A stretch of 64,000 nt of DNA from Bauldia sp. (lineage in GTDB: Bacteria > Pseudomonadota > Alphaproteobacteria > Rhizobiales > Kaistiaceae), in assembly GCA_037200845.1 (NCBI GenBank), contig JBBCGQ010000001.1:1054001-1118000 (forward strand). Reading direction: 5' to 3'. Both the position numbers and the translations under genes were made by a program. Below the pieces are notes generated by a model. That model was not told the origin of the DNA. It was given only the letters and a program-made list of their open reading frames with translations, and ran no database searches. Each line of letters opens with the position of its first letter. Position 1 is the stretch's first letter. Below are positions 19,497 through 30,444 of the stretch, piece after piece.

Positions 19497-20477
19497 TTGG
19501 CAAAGTCAGCGCTCGTCTGCGGCGCCGGTGGGTTCATCGGCAGCCATCTCGTCAAGCGTCTGAAACGCGAGGGCTTCTGGGTCCGCGGCGTTGACCTCAA
19601 GTTTCCCGAATTCACGGAAACCGAGGCCGACGACTTCGTCATCGGCGACCTCCGCGACCAGTCGGTCGTCGACCGCGTCATCGACCGCCCGTTCACCGAG
19701 GTCTTCCAGCTCGCCGCCGACATGGGCGGCGCCGGCTACCTGTTCACCGGCGATCATGACGCCGACATCATGCACAATTCGGCGACCATCAACCTCAACG
19801 TCGCGGACCGCTCGCAGAAGCGCAACATCAAGCGCATTTTCTATTCCTCCTCCGCCTGCATCTACCCGGCCTACAATCAGGAAGACCCGGACAACCCGGA
19901 TTGCTCGGAGGCGCACGTCTATCCTGCTGCCCCTGACAGCGAATACGGCTGGGAGAAGCTGTTCTCCGAGCGCCTGTTCCTCGCCTACAACCGCAACCAC
20001 GGCATGGCCAACCGCGTCGCCCGCTACCATAACGTCTTCGGTCCCGAGGGCACGTGGTCCGGCGGCAAGGAGAAGGTGCCCGCCGCGATCTGCCGCAAGG
20101 TGGCGATGGCCAAGAACGGCGGCGAGATCGAGATCTGGGGCGACGGCCACCAGACGCGCTCGTTCCTTTATATCGACGAATGCCTCGAAGGCACCGTGCG
20201 GCTGACGCGCTCCGATTTCGAGGGGCCGGTAAACGTCGGCTCGGACGAGATGGTGTCGATCAACCAGCTCGTCGACATGGTCTCCGACATCGCCGGCAAG
20301 CGCCTCGCCAAGCGCCACGTTCCCGGCCCGCAGGGCGTGCGCGGGCGCAACTCGGACAATCGCCTGATCAACGAGAAGCTGGGCTGGCGCCCGAGCCAGC
20401 CCCTCGTCGTCGGGCTGGAGAAAACCTACGGCTGGATCGAGCAGCAGGTACACCGCAACCACCGCAGCGCCGCCTGA
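19497..20477 (+). CDS. GDP-mannose 3,5-epimerase-like NAD-dependent epimerase
   Basis: 326 residues, starting with TTG at 19497 behind a strong GAGGAGG (19483-19489). The sequence follows the GDP-mannose 3,5-epimerase family: CGAGGFIGSHL cofactor loop, LAADMGGAGY, SSSACIYP with the catalytic cysteine, EYGWEKLFSERL (YxxxK), then RYHNVFGPEGTW and GGKEKVPAAICRK. The best-studied members are plant enzymes that make GDP-L-galactose; bacterial homologues exist. The probable role here is supplying an unusual GDP-hexose for surface polysaccharide. tRNA-Thr follows 56 nt downstream. Confidence 0.8.
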   Translation: MAKSALVCGAGGFIGSHLVKRLKREGFWVRGVDLKFPEFTETEADDFVIGDLRDQSVVDRVIDRPFTEVFQLAADMGGAGYLFTGDHDADIMHNSATINLNVADRSQKRNIKRIFYSSSACIYPAYNQEDPDNPDCSEAHVYPAAPDSEYGWEKLFSERLFLAYNRNHGMANRVARYHNVFGPEGTWSGGKEKVPAAICRKVAMAKNGGEIEIWGDGHQTRSFLYIDECLEGTVRLTRSDFEGPVNVGSDEMVSINQLVDMVSDIAGKRLAKRHVPGPQGVRGRNSDNRLINEKLGWRPSQPLVVGLEKTYGWIEQQVHRNHRSAA

Positions 20478-20533
20478 TCTTCTTGAACCGGGCCGGCCCC
20501 TGTGGCAGGTAACGCCCGCTTGGTCGAAGCAAG

Positions 20534-20608
<75 letters not shown>

Positions 20609-20725
20609 GTTACTCGCAAAGCTCTTCTGTCATGCGTTCGTGTAAAGTGCCGATCGCCCGGCGACGCCAGGACGTGCGCCTATTCGGGATTTCCTTCCGC
20701 CGTAATTGAGTGAGCGTTGCAGGCC

Positions 20726-21289
20726 ATGCAGTTCACAGTGATGCCGCTCACGATTCCGGACGTGGTTGTCATCTCAACACGGCCGATCGCCGACGCGAGA
20801 GGCCACTTTGTCGTGGTTTACGAATTGAACGCGTTCCGGGAATTCGGCCTGCCGGTCTTCGTCCAGGATAATCAGGCCCTTTCGCACCGCCGCGGGACCA
20901 TTCGCGGCCTGCACTACCAGACAGAGCCACACGCCCAGGCCAAGCTTATCCGGGTTTTGAGGGGCGCCATCTTCGACGTCGCGGTTGACCTGCGCCGCAG
21001 TTCGCCGACTTTCGGCAAATGGGTAAGCGCTACGCTGACGGCCGAGTCCGGCGACCAGTTGTTCGTGCCAAAGGGTTTTGCCCACGGCTACTGCACGCTC
21101 GAAGATGCCACCGAGGTCGCCTACCGATGCGATGACTTCTACGCGCCGCGCGCTGAAGCCGGCGTCCACTTCGCCGATCCCGCACTGGCCATTCCCTGGC
21201 CGGTATCGCTGGAGGCGGCAATCCTCGCCGACAAGGATCGCGCTCTGCCGAAGTTCGCGGATGCGGCGACCTTCGGGGTTGCTGCGTGA
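20726..21289 (+). CDS. rfbC: dTDP-4-dehydrorhamnose 3,5-epimerase
   Basis: 187 residues of the RmlC cupin family. Signature segments are [21 protein letters not shown] with the catalytic histidine, [13 protein letters not shown] and VPKGFAHGY. It epimerises C3 and C5 of dTDP-4-keto-6-deoxyglucose. ATG 20726 is preferred to a TTG nine bases upstream, since [13 protein letters not shown] matches the usual length before the barrel. Its TGA stop lies inside the GTGA that starts rfbB, giving tight translational coupling. Confidence 0.93.
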   Translation: MQFTVMPLTIPDVVVISTRPIADARGHFVVVYELNAFREFGLPVFVQDNQALSHRRGTIRGLHYQTEPHAQAKLIRVLRGAIFDVAVDLRRSSPTFGKWVSATLTAESGDQLFVPKGFAHGYCTLEDATEVAYRCDDFYAPRAEAGVHFADPALAIPWPVSLEAAILADKDRALPKFADAATFGVAA

Positions 21290-22353
21290 AGCCCCGGCGC
21301 TTCCTCGTCACCGGCGGCGCGGGCTTCATCGGCTCGGCGCTTGTCCGTCACCTCATCGCGGAGACCCCGCACGAAGTCGCGGTGATCGACATATTGACCT
21401 ACGCCGGCAGCCGCTCGTCGCTGGAGCAGGCGGCAGTCAGTTCGCGCTTCCGTTTCTTCCACGACGACATCGGCAACGCCGCACGCATGCAGCAGGTCTT
21501 CGCCGCCGTCGAGCCCGACGTGGTCATCCACCTCGCCGCCGAAACCCATGTCGATCGCTCCATCGGTGACGCGGGCAAATTCATTTCCACCAACATCGTC
21601 GGCACGTTCCATTTGCTGGAGGTCGCGCTCGCCTATTGGCGCAAGCTGTCACCGGCGCGGCGGTCGGAGTTCCGCTTCCACCATGTTTCGACCGATGAAG
21701 TCTTCGGAGCCCTTGGGACTGACGGCAGCTTCAACGAAGCGTCGCCTTACCAGCCGAATTCGCCCTATTCCGCGTCCAAGGCGGCGTCCGATCATCTGGT
21801 CCGCGCTTGGCACCGCACCCACGGACTGCCAGTGGTCGTCAGTAACAGCAGCAACACGTTCGGCCCGTACCAGCACCCTGAGAAGCTGATCCCGCTCAGT
21901 ATCCTGAACGCGCTTGAGGGGCGGCCGTTGCCGGTTTACGGCGACGGCAGGCAGGTGCGCGACTGGCTCTACGTCGAGGATCACGTCCGCGCGCTGACCG
22001 CGATTGCGGAGCAGGGTGAAGTCGGCGAGACGTATCTCGTTGGTGGTACCGGCGGCACAACAAATCTCGATGTCGTCAAGGCGATCTGCGGTCTCGTCGA
22101 TCGCAGGGCGCCGGACTCCTCGATCGGGCGGCGCGACAGGCTGATCGCCTTCGTCGCGGATCGCCCTGGACACGATTTCCGCTACAGCGTCGATGCCGCC
22201 AAGCTGCGCCGCGATCTCGGCTGGGAACCTCGCGAGAGCTTTGCGGCCGGCCTCGCCAAGACCGTCGACTGGTACATCGCCAATCGCGCGTGGTGGGAGC
22301 GGCTTCGCCCGCGCCTCGAGCCGGACCGCCGTGTCGCGGCTGCCGAACGGTGA
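21286..22353 (+). CDS. rfbB: dTDP-glucose 4,6-dehydratase
   Basis: 355 residues, starting with GTG at 21286 that overlaps the rfbC stop. [14 protein letters not shown] binds [22 protein letters not shown] (with the catalytic Thr-Asp-Glu) and [11 protein letters not shown] (YxxxK) are family-diagnostic, as is [15 protein letters not shown]. It dehydrates dTDP-glucose to dTDP-4-keto-6-deoxyglucose. Second gene of the rfbCBA set; rfbA follows with an identical GTGA overlap. Confidence 0.95.
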   Translation: MKPRRFLVTGGAGFIGSALVRHLIAETPHEVAVIDILTYAGSRSSLEQAAVSSRFRFFHDDIGNAARMQQVFAAVEPDVVIHLAAETHVDRSIGDAGKFISTNIVGTFHLLEVALAYWRKLSPARRSEFRFHHVSTDEVFGALGTDGSFNEASPYQPNSPYSASKAASDHLVRAWHRTHGLPVVVSNSSNTFGPYQHPEKLIPLSILNALEGRPLPVYGDGRQVRDWLYVEDHVRALTAIAEQGEVGETYLVGGTGGTTNLDVVKAICGLVDRRAPDSSIGRRDRLIAFVADRPGHDFRYSVDAAKLRRDLGWEPRESFAAGLAKTVDWYIANRAWWERLRPRLEPDRRVAAAER

Positions 22354-23228
22354 CGCGCAAGGGCATCATCTTGGCGGGCGGCGCCGGTACGCGCCTGCAC
22401 CCGCTTACGCTTGTCGTCTCCAAGCAACTGCTGCCGGTCTACGACAAGCCCCTGATCTATTATCCGCTGACCGCGTTGATGCTCGCCGGAATCCGCGACG
22501 TGCTGGTCATCGCGACGCCCGATGACGCGCCGCATTTTCATCGCCTGCTCGGCGATGGCGCTCGTTGGGGCATCAGCATCGCCTACGCCGTGCAGCCGAA
22601 GCCCGAAGGCCTCGCGCAGGCGCTCGTCATCGCTGCTCCGTTTCTCGGCGGCGAACCTTCCTGCCTGGCACTTGGCGACAACCTCATCTACGGCAACGGC
22701 CTGTCGCAGCTTTTGCAGGGAGCCAATAGCACCGACGGCGCCACTGTCTTCGCGTATCACGTTGACGATCCCTCGCGTTATGGCGTTGTCGATCTCGACG
22801 GCGCCGGGCGTCCGCTTGCGATCGAGGAGAAGCCGCTCGCACCACGGTCCCCGTGGGCCGTCATCGGCCTTTACTTCTACGACGGCAGCGCGCCCGACCG
22901 CGCCCGAGCGCTGAAGCCGTCGGCGCGCGGCGAGTACGAGATCACCGACCTCCACAAAAGCTACCTGGCCGATGCGGCATTGCATGTGGTCAGGCTTGGC
23001 CGCGGCTTCGCGTGGTTCGACGCCGGTACCCACGCTTCACTGCTGGACGCGGGCGAGTTCATTCGCGTAGTGCAGCGCCGCCAGCGCTATCTCGTCGGTT
23101 CGCCGGAGGAAGTCGCTCACGCCGCCGGGTGGATCACCACCGAGGATCTGGCGCGCCAGGCCGACGCTCTCGGCAACACCGAATACGCGGCGACGTTGAA
23201 GTCCATCACGCTCGAAGCGGCTCGCTAG
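22350..23228 (+). CDS. rfbA: glucose-1-phosphate thymidylyltransferase
   Basis: 292 residues. GTG 22350 gives [20 protein letters not shown], the canonical nucleotide-binding start, and overlaps the rfbB stop by four bases. Further signatures: [28 protein letters not shown], the [17 protein letters not shown] segment and [12 protein letters not shown]. It forms dTDP-glucose from dTTP and glucose 1-phosphate. No rfbD (dTDP-4-dehydrorhamnose reductase) is found in the window, so either it lies elsewhere or the end sugar is not rhamnose. Confidence 0.95.
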   Translation: MTRKGIILAGGAGTRLHPLTLVVSKQLLPVYDKPLIYYPLTALMLAGIRDVLVIATPDDAPHFHRLLGDGARWGISIAYAVQPKPEGLAQALVIAAPFLGGEPSCLALGDNLIYGNGLSQLLQGANSTDGATVFAYHVDDPSRYGVVDLDGAGRPLAIEEKPLAPRSPWAVIGLYFYDGSAPDRARALKPSARGEYEITDLHKSYLADAALHVVRLGRGFAWFDAGTHASLLDAGEFIRVVQRRQRYLVGSPEEVAHAAGWITTEDLARQADALGNTEYAATLKSITLEAAR

Positions 23229-23232
23229 CGTT

Positions 23233-24186
23233 ATGGCCATGCCGATCCAGCTGCTGACTGGCCCACGACGGGCGCGAAGCTGGCATAGCGGGGCTCGCCT
23301 CGATTTGCTCGATGTCACCGTCTGTGCAGCGGACACGCGGACGCCCGGATTGGCCGCGCGCGCCCTTGAGATATGTATGGATCAATGCAACTTCGGCGAC
23401 GCGATCCTCTTCTCGAATACGCCCGTTGAAGGTCGCTTCCGCAATATCGCGATACCGGACTTTACGTCGATCCACGACTACTCGCTCTTTTGCCTGCGCG
23501 GCATGTCAGGCCACATCGCCACCGACTTTGCCCTCGTCGTTCAGTGGGATGGCTACATCGTCGATCGATCCGCTTGGACCAACCGCTTCCGCAGATACGA
23601 TTATATTGGCGCTCTGCTACCCCGGCCGCCCGGCTCGCCCATCGTAGGCAACGGCGGGTTTTCATGGCGAAGCCGAAGGCTTTTGCAGGCGCTTCTTGAG
23701 CTGCCGCTGGTTCCCGATCAGAACGAGGACGTGGTCATCTCAGGCTTGCTGCGCCCCGCTCTCGAAACGGACTTCGACGTCCGGTTCGCGCCGCCGGCGC
23801 TTGCCCAGCGTTTTTCCCACGAAAGCGAGGGGCCGGCCCGTTCGACATTCGGGTTCCATGGTATGTACAACCTGCTTCGCTACGAAGACGACGACACAAT
23901 CGCCGCGATGATCACCGCCCTTCCGGGAGCATCGCGCGTTGCGCGGGCGTTCTTCAGCCTTCTTGTAAGCAGCGTTCGGAACGGACGCACCGAATTGGCG
24001 AACAGCCTCTACACGGCGGTCCGCGGCGACCACGAGCCCGAGTGGCTAGCTACGCAAATGGCGCGCTGGCGCAGCGCGGAAATCGCGCACGCGACCATTG
24101 CGGCGCTCGAGGCGGCGCACCTCTCACGTGCGGGGCGCCGTGGTGGCGTGGCCGACAAGCCTGCCTCCCTTGGGAGCCGCCGCTGA
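23233..24186 (+). CDS. DUF5672 domain-containing protein
   Basis: 317 residues. The central part reads VVQWDGYIVD..W..RF..YDYIGA, followed by VGNGGFSWRSRRLLQ and a later NEDVVISGLLRP. This is the pattern of DUF5672, a family found in polysaccharide loci and likely glycosyltransferase-like. The protein is cytoplasmic by composition. It lies 4 nt after rfbA, so it is part of the same operon. The C-terminal ~70 residues show no recognisable features. Whether it transfers the dTDP-sugar made upstream is conjecture. Confidence 0.75.
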   Translation: MAMPIQLLTGPRRARSWHSGARLDLLDVTVCAADTRTPGLAARALEICMDQCNFGDAILFSNTPVEGRFRNIAIPDFTSIHDYSLFCLRGMSGHIATDFALVVQWDGYIVDRSAWTNRFRRYDYIGALLPRPPGSPIVGNGGFSWRSRRLLQALLELPLVPDQNEDVVISGLLRPALETDFDVRFAPPALAQRFSHESEGPARSTFGFHGMYNLLRYEDDDTIAAMITALPGASRVARAFFSLLVSSVRNGRTELANSLYTAVRGDHEPEWLATQMARWRSAEIAHATIAALEAAHLSRAGRRGGVADKPASLGSRR

Positions 24187-24365
24187 TGGCCTCGCCGCAG
24201 GCTGGCGCGCGGCCGCGGGGCTCCGGCTCAGGCGCGTCACCCTCCGCCGATCACGGTGCACGGACGCTGCCGCCCGGTTTCGCGACCGCGCCCCGTCGTA
24301 TAGAATCGGGCCCACTCCGCGGAAAAGACCGATGATCCCGGCATTCAACCAAGCCCTTCTGGACT

Positions 24366-26129
24366 ATGCCGGCGATGGCGACACGGAGATCGCCGGGTCC
24401 GGTTACATCACCGCGGGAGGTCAACGCCGCCGGCACGCTCAATTTGCAGCGGGCCAAGCTGCGGCTGGCGATTGGGGCGGGCAAGCGCCCCGCTCGCATA
24501 CCCAAGGTCTCGTGCTTGATGCCGACCAAGGGGCGGCTGGAGCAGGCCAAGCTCGCGATCGGGGCCTACCGCCGTCAGACATGGCCGAATAGGGAACTGA
24601 TCGTCATCGACCAGAACCTCGACGGCAATCTCGCCTCCTGGGTGGCGGGCCTGAACGACCCGACGATCCACGTCCATTCCATGCCCGGGCTGCAAGAGCC
24701 GCTGGGTACCATCCGCAACCGGTCGATCGCGCTTTCCTCGGGCGAGCTCATCTGCGTCTGGGACGACGATGATCTGCAGCATCCGGCGCGCCTCGAGATC
24801 GCGATCCTAGCGATGATCGCTGCCGGCGCCGACGCCTGCGTGCTCGTCCGCGAGACCATCTGGATGCCGGAAGCACGACGCATCGGGCTGCTCGAGCCGC
24901 GCTATTGTGCCAACACCTTCCTCGCCAAGCGCGAGACCGGGCTGAACTATCCGTCGCTTTCGGTGGGTGAGGACCGCCCCGCCGTCGAAAGGGTGATGGC
25001 CCGGCACCGGACCGTGCTGCTCGATCTGCCGGAACTCTACCTCTACGTCGTGCACGGCAAGAATACGTGCAGCGAACGGTATTTCGACGGGCGATGGCAA
25101 AACGCGACGGACCGGAGCGAGGGCGAGGCCACACAATCGACATTGGCGCAATTGGCGCGCGCTTATCCCCTCTCCGAATATATCGCCGCACTGAATGCGC
25201 GCGCTCCGGCCCCCACCGCTGCGCCCGCTCACTCTCTTCTCGCCTATGACGGCGGCGACGTCGTAGTTTCCGCGCGCGCGCTGGTCAGCCACGGACGAAA
25301 CCCGGACGGCGCGCTCGCGACGACTCCGGTGACGGTGAACCTGGCGATCGGCCGGTCGCAGCACAGCACCACGCTTCCGCTGGTCTCGTGTCTGATGCCG
25401 ACCAAGAACCGGTTCGACCAGGCGCGTCTTGCGGTCGAATGTTACCGCCGCCAGACCTGGCCGAACCGCGAACTAGTGGTCCTCGACCAGAACACCGACG
25501 ATCGCCTCGCGTCCTGGGTGGCGACGTTGAATGATCCGACGATCCGGGTTTTGGCAATGCCCGGCCTCGCCGAGCCCTTGGGCGCCGTCCGCAATCGCTC
25601 CATCGATCTGGCGCGCGGCGACCTCGTCTGCGTGTGGGACGACGACGACCTGCACCACCCCGCGCGCATCGAAATTTCCGTGGCGGCGATTGCAGCGACG
25701 AAGGCGGCCGCCTGCATGCTGATAAGCGAGACCATGTGGACGGTCGAACCCAGCCGGGTCGCCATACTGCAGCGCGCGAACGAGAACACCCTGATCATGG
25801 CGCGAGACCCCGCATTTCGCTATCCGGCGTTGCCGCGGGGCGAGGACAAGATTGCGGTGCAGCAGTTGCTCGGCCGGCAGAAGGTGGTCCTCCTCGACCT
25901 GCCGGATCTCTACCTATACGTCCGGCACGGGCGGAACACGTGGGACAACCAGCATACCGATAGACTATGGCACTTCGCCGCTGCCAAGAAGGAGGGCGCG
26001 GCGGCCGCGGAGGCTCTCCGGCGACTGGCACGGGCCTATCCCATCGCAGAATACACCGCGGCGCTTATGCGGCGGGAAAGTCCTCCGCCATTGACCGGCG
26101 ATGACGTTCGGCTGGCGGCGCAGCGATAG
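24366..26129 (+). CDS. tandem family-2 glycosyltransferase (two GT-A domains); true 5' end probably 24332 with a frame break
   Basis: The open frame gives 587 residues with two homologous GT2 domains, at about 48-285 and 338-570. Both repeat VSCLMPTK, YRRQTWPNREL, LNDPTI, VRNRS or IRNRS, then VWDDDDL with the metal-binding aspartates, HPAR(L/I)EI, LLDLP(E/D)LYLYV and LARAYP. The first ~18 residues in this frame look non-native. ATG 24332, with GGAAAAG before it, opens another frame (MIPAFNQALLDYAGDGD...) that resembles the inter-domain linker (LLAYDGGDVVV). Removing one G from the GGG at 24415-24417 joins the two frames. So the native start is probably 24332 and the gene is frameshifted here or the base is a sequence error. 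Acceptor and donor sugars are unknown. Confidence 0.8.
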   Translation: MPAMATRRSPGPVTSPREVNAAGTLNLQRAKLRLAIGAGKRPARIPKVSCLMPTKGRLEQAKLAIGAYRRQTWPNRELIVIDQNLDGNLASWVAGLNDPTIHVHSMPGLQEPLGTIRNRSIALSSGELICVWDDDDLQHPARLEIAILAMIAAGADACVLVRETIWMPEARRIGLLEPRYCANTFLAKRETGLNYPSLSVGEDRPAVERVMARHRTVLLDLPELYLYVVHGKNTCSERYFDGRWQNATDRSEGEATQSTLAQLARAYPLSEYIAALNARAPAPTAAPAHSLLAYDGGDVVVSARALVSHGRNPDGALATTPVTVNLAIGRSQHSTTLPLVSCLMPTKNRFDQARLAVECYRRQTWPNRELVVLDQNTDDRLASWVATLNDPTIRVLAMPGLAEPLGAVRNRSIDLARGDLVCVWDDDDLHHPARIEISVAAIAATKAAACMLISETMWTVEPSRVAILQRANENTLIMARDPAFRYPALPRGEDKIAVQQLLGRQKVVLLDLPDLYLYVRHGRNTWDNQHTDRLWHFAAAKKEGAAAAEALRRLARAYPIAEYTAALMRRESPPPLTGDDVRLAAQR

Positions 26130-26141
26130 GACGAGCCGAGC

Positions 26142-26279
26142 GTGCCGAAGACCCCCGACCCTAAAGCCGCGGCAAAGGCCGCCCGCGAGGCCCGCCTTGC
26201 CGCGGCGCTGCGGGTGAACCTGCGCAAGCGCAAGGCCGCCGCCCAGCCTGCGCCCAGGCCGAAACCCGGCAGCCCATGA
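26142..26279 (+). CDS. small basic conserved protein upstream of murA
   Basis: 45 residues from GTG 26142, rich in Ala, Arg and Lys: DPKAAAKAAREARLAAALR then VNLRKRKAAA. Short proteins with the LAAALRxNLRxRK motif are recurrently seen just before murA in alphaproteobacteria; their function is unknown. An AGGACGAG-like purine stretch precedes the start. The length and the low-complexity composition keep this tentative. Confidence 0.55.
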   Translation: MPKTPDPKAAAKAAREARLAAALRVNLRKRKAAAQPAPRPKPGSP

Positions 26280-26384
26280 TCCCGCCACGCCCGATCCTTG
26301 AGGTTGCCCCAATCCTGCGTTAGACCGCCCGTCAGTGGGTGACCGCCGTCCCGGCGGCCGGCCTTGAGGGCAGGGGCGACAATC

Positions 26385-27674
<1,290 letters not shown>

Positions 27675-28514
27675 GTGGACGCGCTCGCCGGCTACCTCGA
27701 GCGCTGGCAACTGACGCGCGAGGGCGCCGACGAGATCGCCTCGCGCACTTCGCACATCTACTACGTGCGCCACGGCCGCGAGCCCGCCGTCCTGAAAATC
27801 CTCACCGACGCCAGCGACGAGGCGACCGCGCCCCGCTGGCTGCGCCACTTCGCCGGCCGCGGCGCCGCCCGCGTCATCCGCGAAGATCGCGGCGCGGTCC
27901 TGCTCCGGCGCGCCACGCCGGGCACGCCGCTCAGCGAGCTGGTCGCCGACGGCCGCGACGAACAGGCGACGCACATCCTCGCCGACACGATGCTCAAGCT
28001 GCACCACGGCCGCAAGCCGCCGGCCGGCTGGCCGACCCTGCTCGACTGGGCGGACGGTTTTGCCCGCCAGCGCGCGCGGCCGCTCCATCGTCGCTTGCCG
28101 CGGCGGCTGCTCGAGCGCGGCGAGGCCATCTTCCGCGAGTTGGCCGGCTCGCAGGGGAAGCAGTTTCTGCTCCATGGCGACCTCCACCACGGCAATATCC
28201 TCGCCGACAACGCAGAGGGCTGGCTGGTCGTCGATCCGAAAGGCGTGGTCGGCGAGAGCGCCCACGAGACCGCGGCGTCGATCCGCAATCCGGCCGAGTT
28301 CTATCCCTTCCAGCTCGACTCGGTTTTCATGGCGCGCCGCGTCGCGATCTTCGCCGAGCGGCTCGCCGTCGAGCGCGAGCGCGTGCTGGGCTGGTTCGTC
28401 GGCCAGACGGTACTGTCCATTTGCTGGCAGATCGAGGACGGCGAGAGCGAGGAGGCCGTCGCCCGCGGCGTCCGCCTGGCGGAGGCCGGCGTCGACCTGA
28501 TGGCCGCCCGCTAG
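27675..28514 (+). CDS. APH(6)/hydroxyurea-resistance-type kinase
   Basis: 279 residues. GTG 27675 follows the murA stop with no gap. The sequence fits the aminoglycoside/hydroxyurea antibiotic-resistance kinase family (PF04655, includes streptomycin 6-kinases): an N-terminal AVLKI lysine strand, LHGDLHHGNIL as the catalytic Brenner-type motif, and VVDPKGVVGESAHE as the metal-binding DPKG segment. The family phosphorylates small-molecule hydroxyls with ATP. Whether this chromosomal copy confers resistance or has a metabolic substrate cannot be told. Its insertion between murA and DUF2948 is not part of the usual gene order. Confidence 0.8.
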   Translation: MDALAGYLERWQLTREGADEIASRTSHIYYVRHGREPAVLKILTDASDEATAPRWLRHFAGRGAARVIREDRGAVLLRRATPGTPLSELVADGRDEQATHILADTMLKLHHGRKPPAGWPTLLDWADGFARQRARPLHRRLPRRLLERGEAIFRELAGSQGKQFLLHGDLHHGNILADNAEGWLVVDPKGVVGESAHETAASIRNPAEFYPFQLDSVFMARRVAIFAERLAVERERVLGWFVGQTVLSICWQIEDGESEEAVARGVRLAEAGVDLMAAR

Positions 28515-28575
28515 AGGGTTGCGCCCGCTCGCCGCCCACACTACCTCTGGCGGCAACAACCGGAGCGAAACAGCC

Positions 28576-29031
28576 ATGGCCGATCCCGACCAGTTGCGTG
28601 TCGCGGCAATCGACGAGGAAGACCTCGCCGTCATGTCCGCCTATGTGCAGGATTCGGTACTGAAGGTCGGCGACATGGTCTACCTGCCGGCCGAGCACCG
28701 CTTCGCCGTCGCGATGAATCGCTTCATCTGGGAGAAGGCCATCGACGGCAAGCGGCCGGACTACGAGCGGCGCCGCGCCGCGCTGACCTTCGACCGCGTG
28801 CTGAAGGTGCAGACCGCCGGCATCGACCGCGACCGGCCGGACGCCGTACTGGAACTGCTCGCCGTCAGCTTCGCCTTCACGGACAATCCCGCCGGCATCG
28901 TGGAGCTGATATTCGCCGGCGGCGGGGCTGTCCGCCTGTCCGTCGAGGTCATCGAGGCACGCCTTGCCGATCTCGGCGCCGCTTGGGCGACGCATGCCAA
29001 GCCGAACCACGAGACGAACGCCGGCTTCTGA
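28576..29031 (+). CDS. DUF2948 family protein
   Basis: 151 residues, soluble. The AIDEEDLAVMSAYVQDSVLK opening and the RFAVAMNRFIWE and RRAALTFDRVLKV segments are typical of DUF2948, an alphaproteobacterial family almost always encoded just before hisD. GGAG lies at a proper distance from ATG 28576. Function unknown; the conserved neighbourhood is the main clue. Confidence 0.85.
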   Translation: MADPDQLRVAAIDEEDLAVMSAYVQDSVLKVGDMVYLPAEHRFAVAMNRFIWEKAIDGKRPDYERRRAALTFDRVLKVQTAGIDRDRPDAVLELLAVSFAFTDNPAGIVELIFAGGGAVRLSVEVIEARLADLGAAWATHAKPNHETNAGF

Positions 29032-29064
29032 GGTATAGGGGGCCCGGCAACCCGGGGACCACGC

Positions 29065-30360
29065 TTGGCTATCCGCCTCAACCAGTCCGATCCCGATTTC
29101 GAGACGCGCTTCGCCGCGCTGCTGGCGATGAAGCGCGAGGTTGCGGAAGACGTCGCCCAGACCGTGCGCACGATCGTCGCCGACGTGCGCACGCGCGGCG
29201 ACGACGCGCTGATCGAGCATACGGAAAAATTCGACCGCCTCGCGCTGGAGCCCGACCAGATCCGCGTCAGCGACGTCGATATCCAGTCCGCCGCGGCAAG
29301 CGTCACGCCGGCGCAGCGCGATGCGCTGAAGCTGGCGCACGACCGCATCACCTCGTTCCACCAGCGCCAGATGCCGGCCGACGACCGCTACACCGACGCG
29401 ATCGGCGTCGAGCTCGGCACGCGCTGGACCGCGATCGAGGCCGTCGGCCTCTACGTCCCCGGCGGCACGGCGGCGTACCCGAGTTCGGTGCTGATGAATG
29501 CGGTGCCGGCGCGCGTTGCCGGTGTCGAGCGCATCGTCATGGTTACGCCGACGCCCGGCGGCAAGATCAATCCGCTGGTGCTGTACGCCGCCTCGCTCGC
29601 CGGCGTCGACGAGATCTACCGCGTCGGCGGCGCCCAGGCGATCGCCGCGCTCGCTTACGGCACGGCGAGCATCGCGCCGGTCGCCAAGATCATGGGCCCG
29701 GGCAACGCCTACGTCGCCGCCGCCAAGCGCCAGGTGTTCGGCACGGTCGGCATCGACCTTATCGCTGGCCCGTCCGAAGTCTGTGTCGTCGCCGATGCCG
29801 ACAACGACCCGGACTGGATCGCGTCCGACCTGCTGGCGCAGGCCGAGCACGACGCCGCCTGCCAGGCGATCCTCGTCACCGATTCGGCGGCACTCGCCGA
29901 TGGCGTTGCCGCTGCCGTCGAGCATCAGTTGAAGACGCTGCCGCGCGGCGAAACCGCCAGCCTGAGCTGGCGCGATGTCGGCGCCATCATCGTGGTGAAG
30001 TCGCTGAGCGGCGCCATGGAACTGGCAAACCGCATCGCGCCCGAGCATCTGGAACTCGCCGTCGCCGACCCCGAGATGCTGCTGCCCCGCGTCCGCAACG
30101 CCGGTGCTGTCTTCCTCGGCAAGTACACCCCGGAGGTCATCGGCGACTACGTCGGCGGCCCCAACCACGTCCTGCCGACCGCCCGTTCGGCGCGATTCTC
30201 GTCGGGCCTCGGCGTGCTCGATTTCCTCAAGCGGACGACGCTGCTGAAGCTCGGCCCCGACCAGCTTCGCGCGCTCGCCCCGGCGGCAATAACGCTGGCC
30301 GAGGCCGAGGGGCTGGACGCTCACGCCCGCTCGGTTTCCATTCGCCTCAACCGCTCCTGA
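29065..30360 (+). CDS. hisD: histidinol dehydrogenase
   Basis: 431 residues starting with TTG at 29065 (MAIRLNQSDPDFE, the usual start in this order). Family signatures: GLYVPGGTAAYPSS, the NAD-loop VGGAQAIAALAYGT, the IMGPGNAYVAAAK segment, DLIAGPSEV, LLAQAEHD with zinc-ligand residues, and IAPEHLEL. It oxidises L-histidinol to L-histidine in two NAD-dependent steps. In related genomes UPF0262 and a low-molecular-weight phosphatase gene often follow; both are missing here and infA comes next. Confidence 0.96.
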   Translation: MAIRLNQSDPDFETRFAALLAMKREVAEDVAQTVRTIVADVRTRGDDALIEHTEKFDRLALEPDQIRVSDVDIQSAAASVTPAQRDALKLAHDRITSFHQRQMPADDRYTDAIGVELGTRWTAIEAVGLYVPGGTAAYPSSVLMNAVPARVAGVERIVMVTPTPGGKINPLVLYAASLAGVDEIYRVGGAQAIAALAYGTASIAPVAKIMGPGNAYVAAAKRQVFGTVGIDLIAGPSEVCVVADADNDPDWIASDLLAQAEHDAACQAILVTDSAALADGVAAAVEHQLKTLPRGETASLSWRDVGAIIVVKSLSGAMELANRIAPEHLELAVADPEMLLPRVRNAGAVFLGKYTPEVIGDYVGGPNHVLPTARSARFSSGLGVLDFLKRTTLLKLGPDQLRALAPAAITLAEAEGLDAHARSVSIRLNRS

Positions 30361-30444
30361 GGCGCGGTTCCCTTTCCGGGCATAATCCGCTAGGTTCCCG
30401 CGCGTTTTCGCCGGGGGCGCCCTGCGATCCAATCAAGGACCAGA

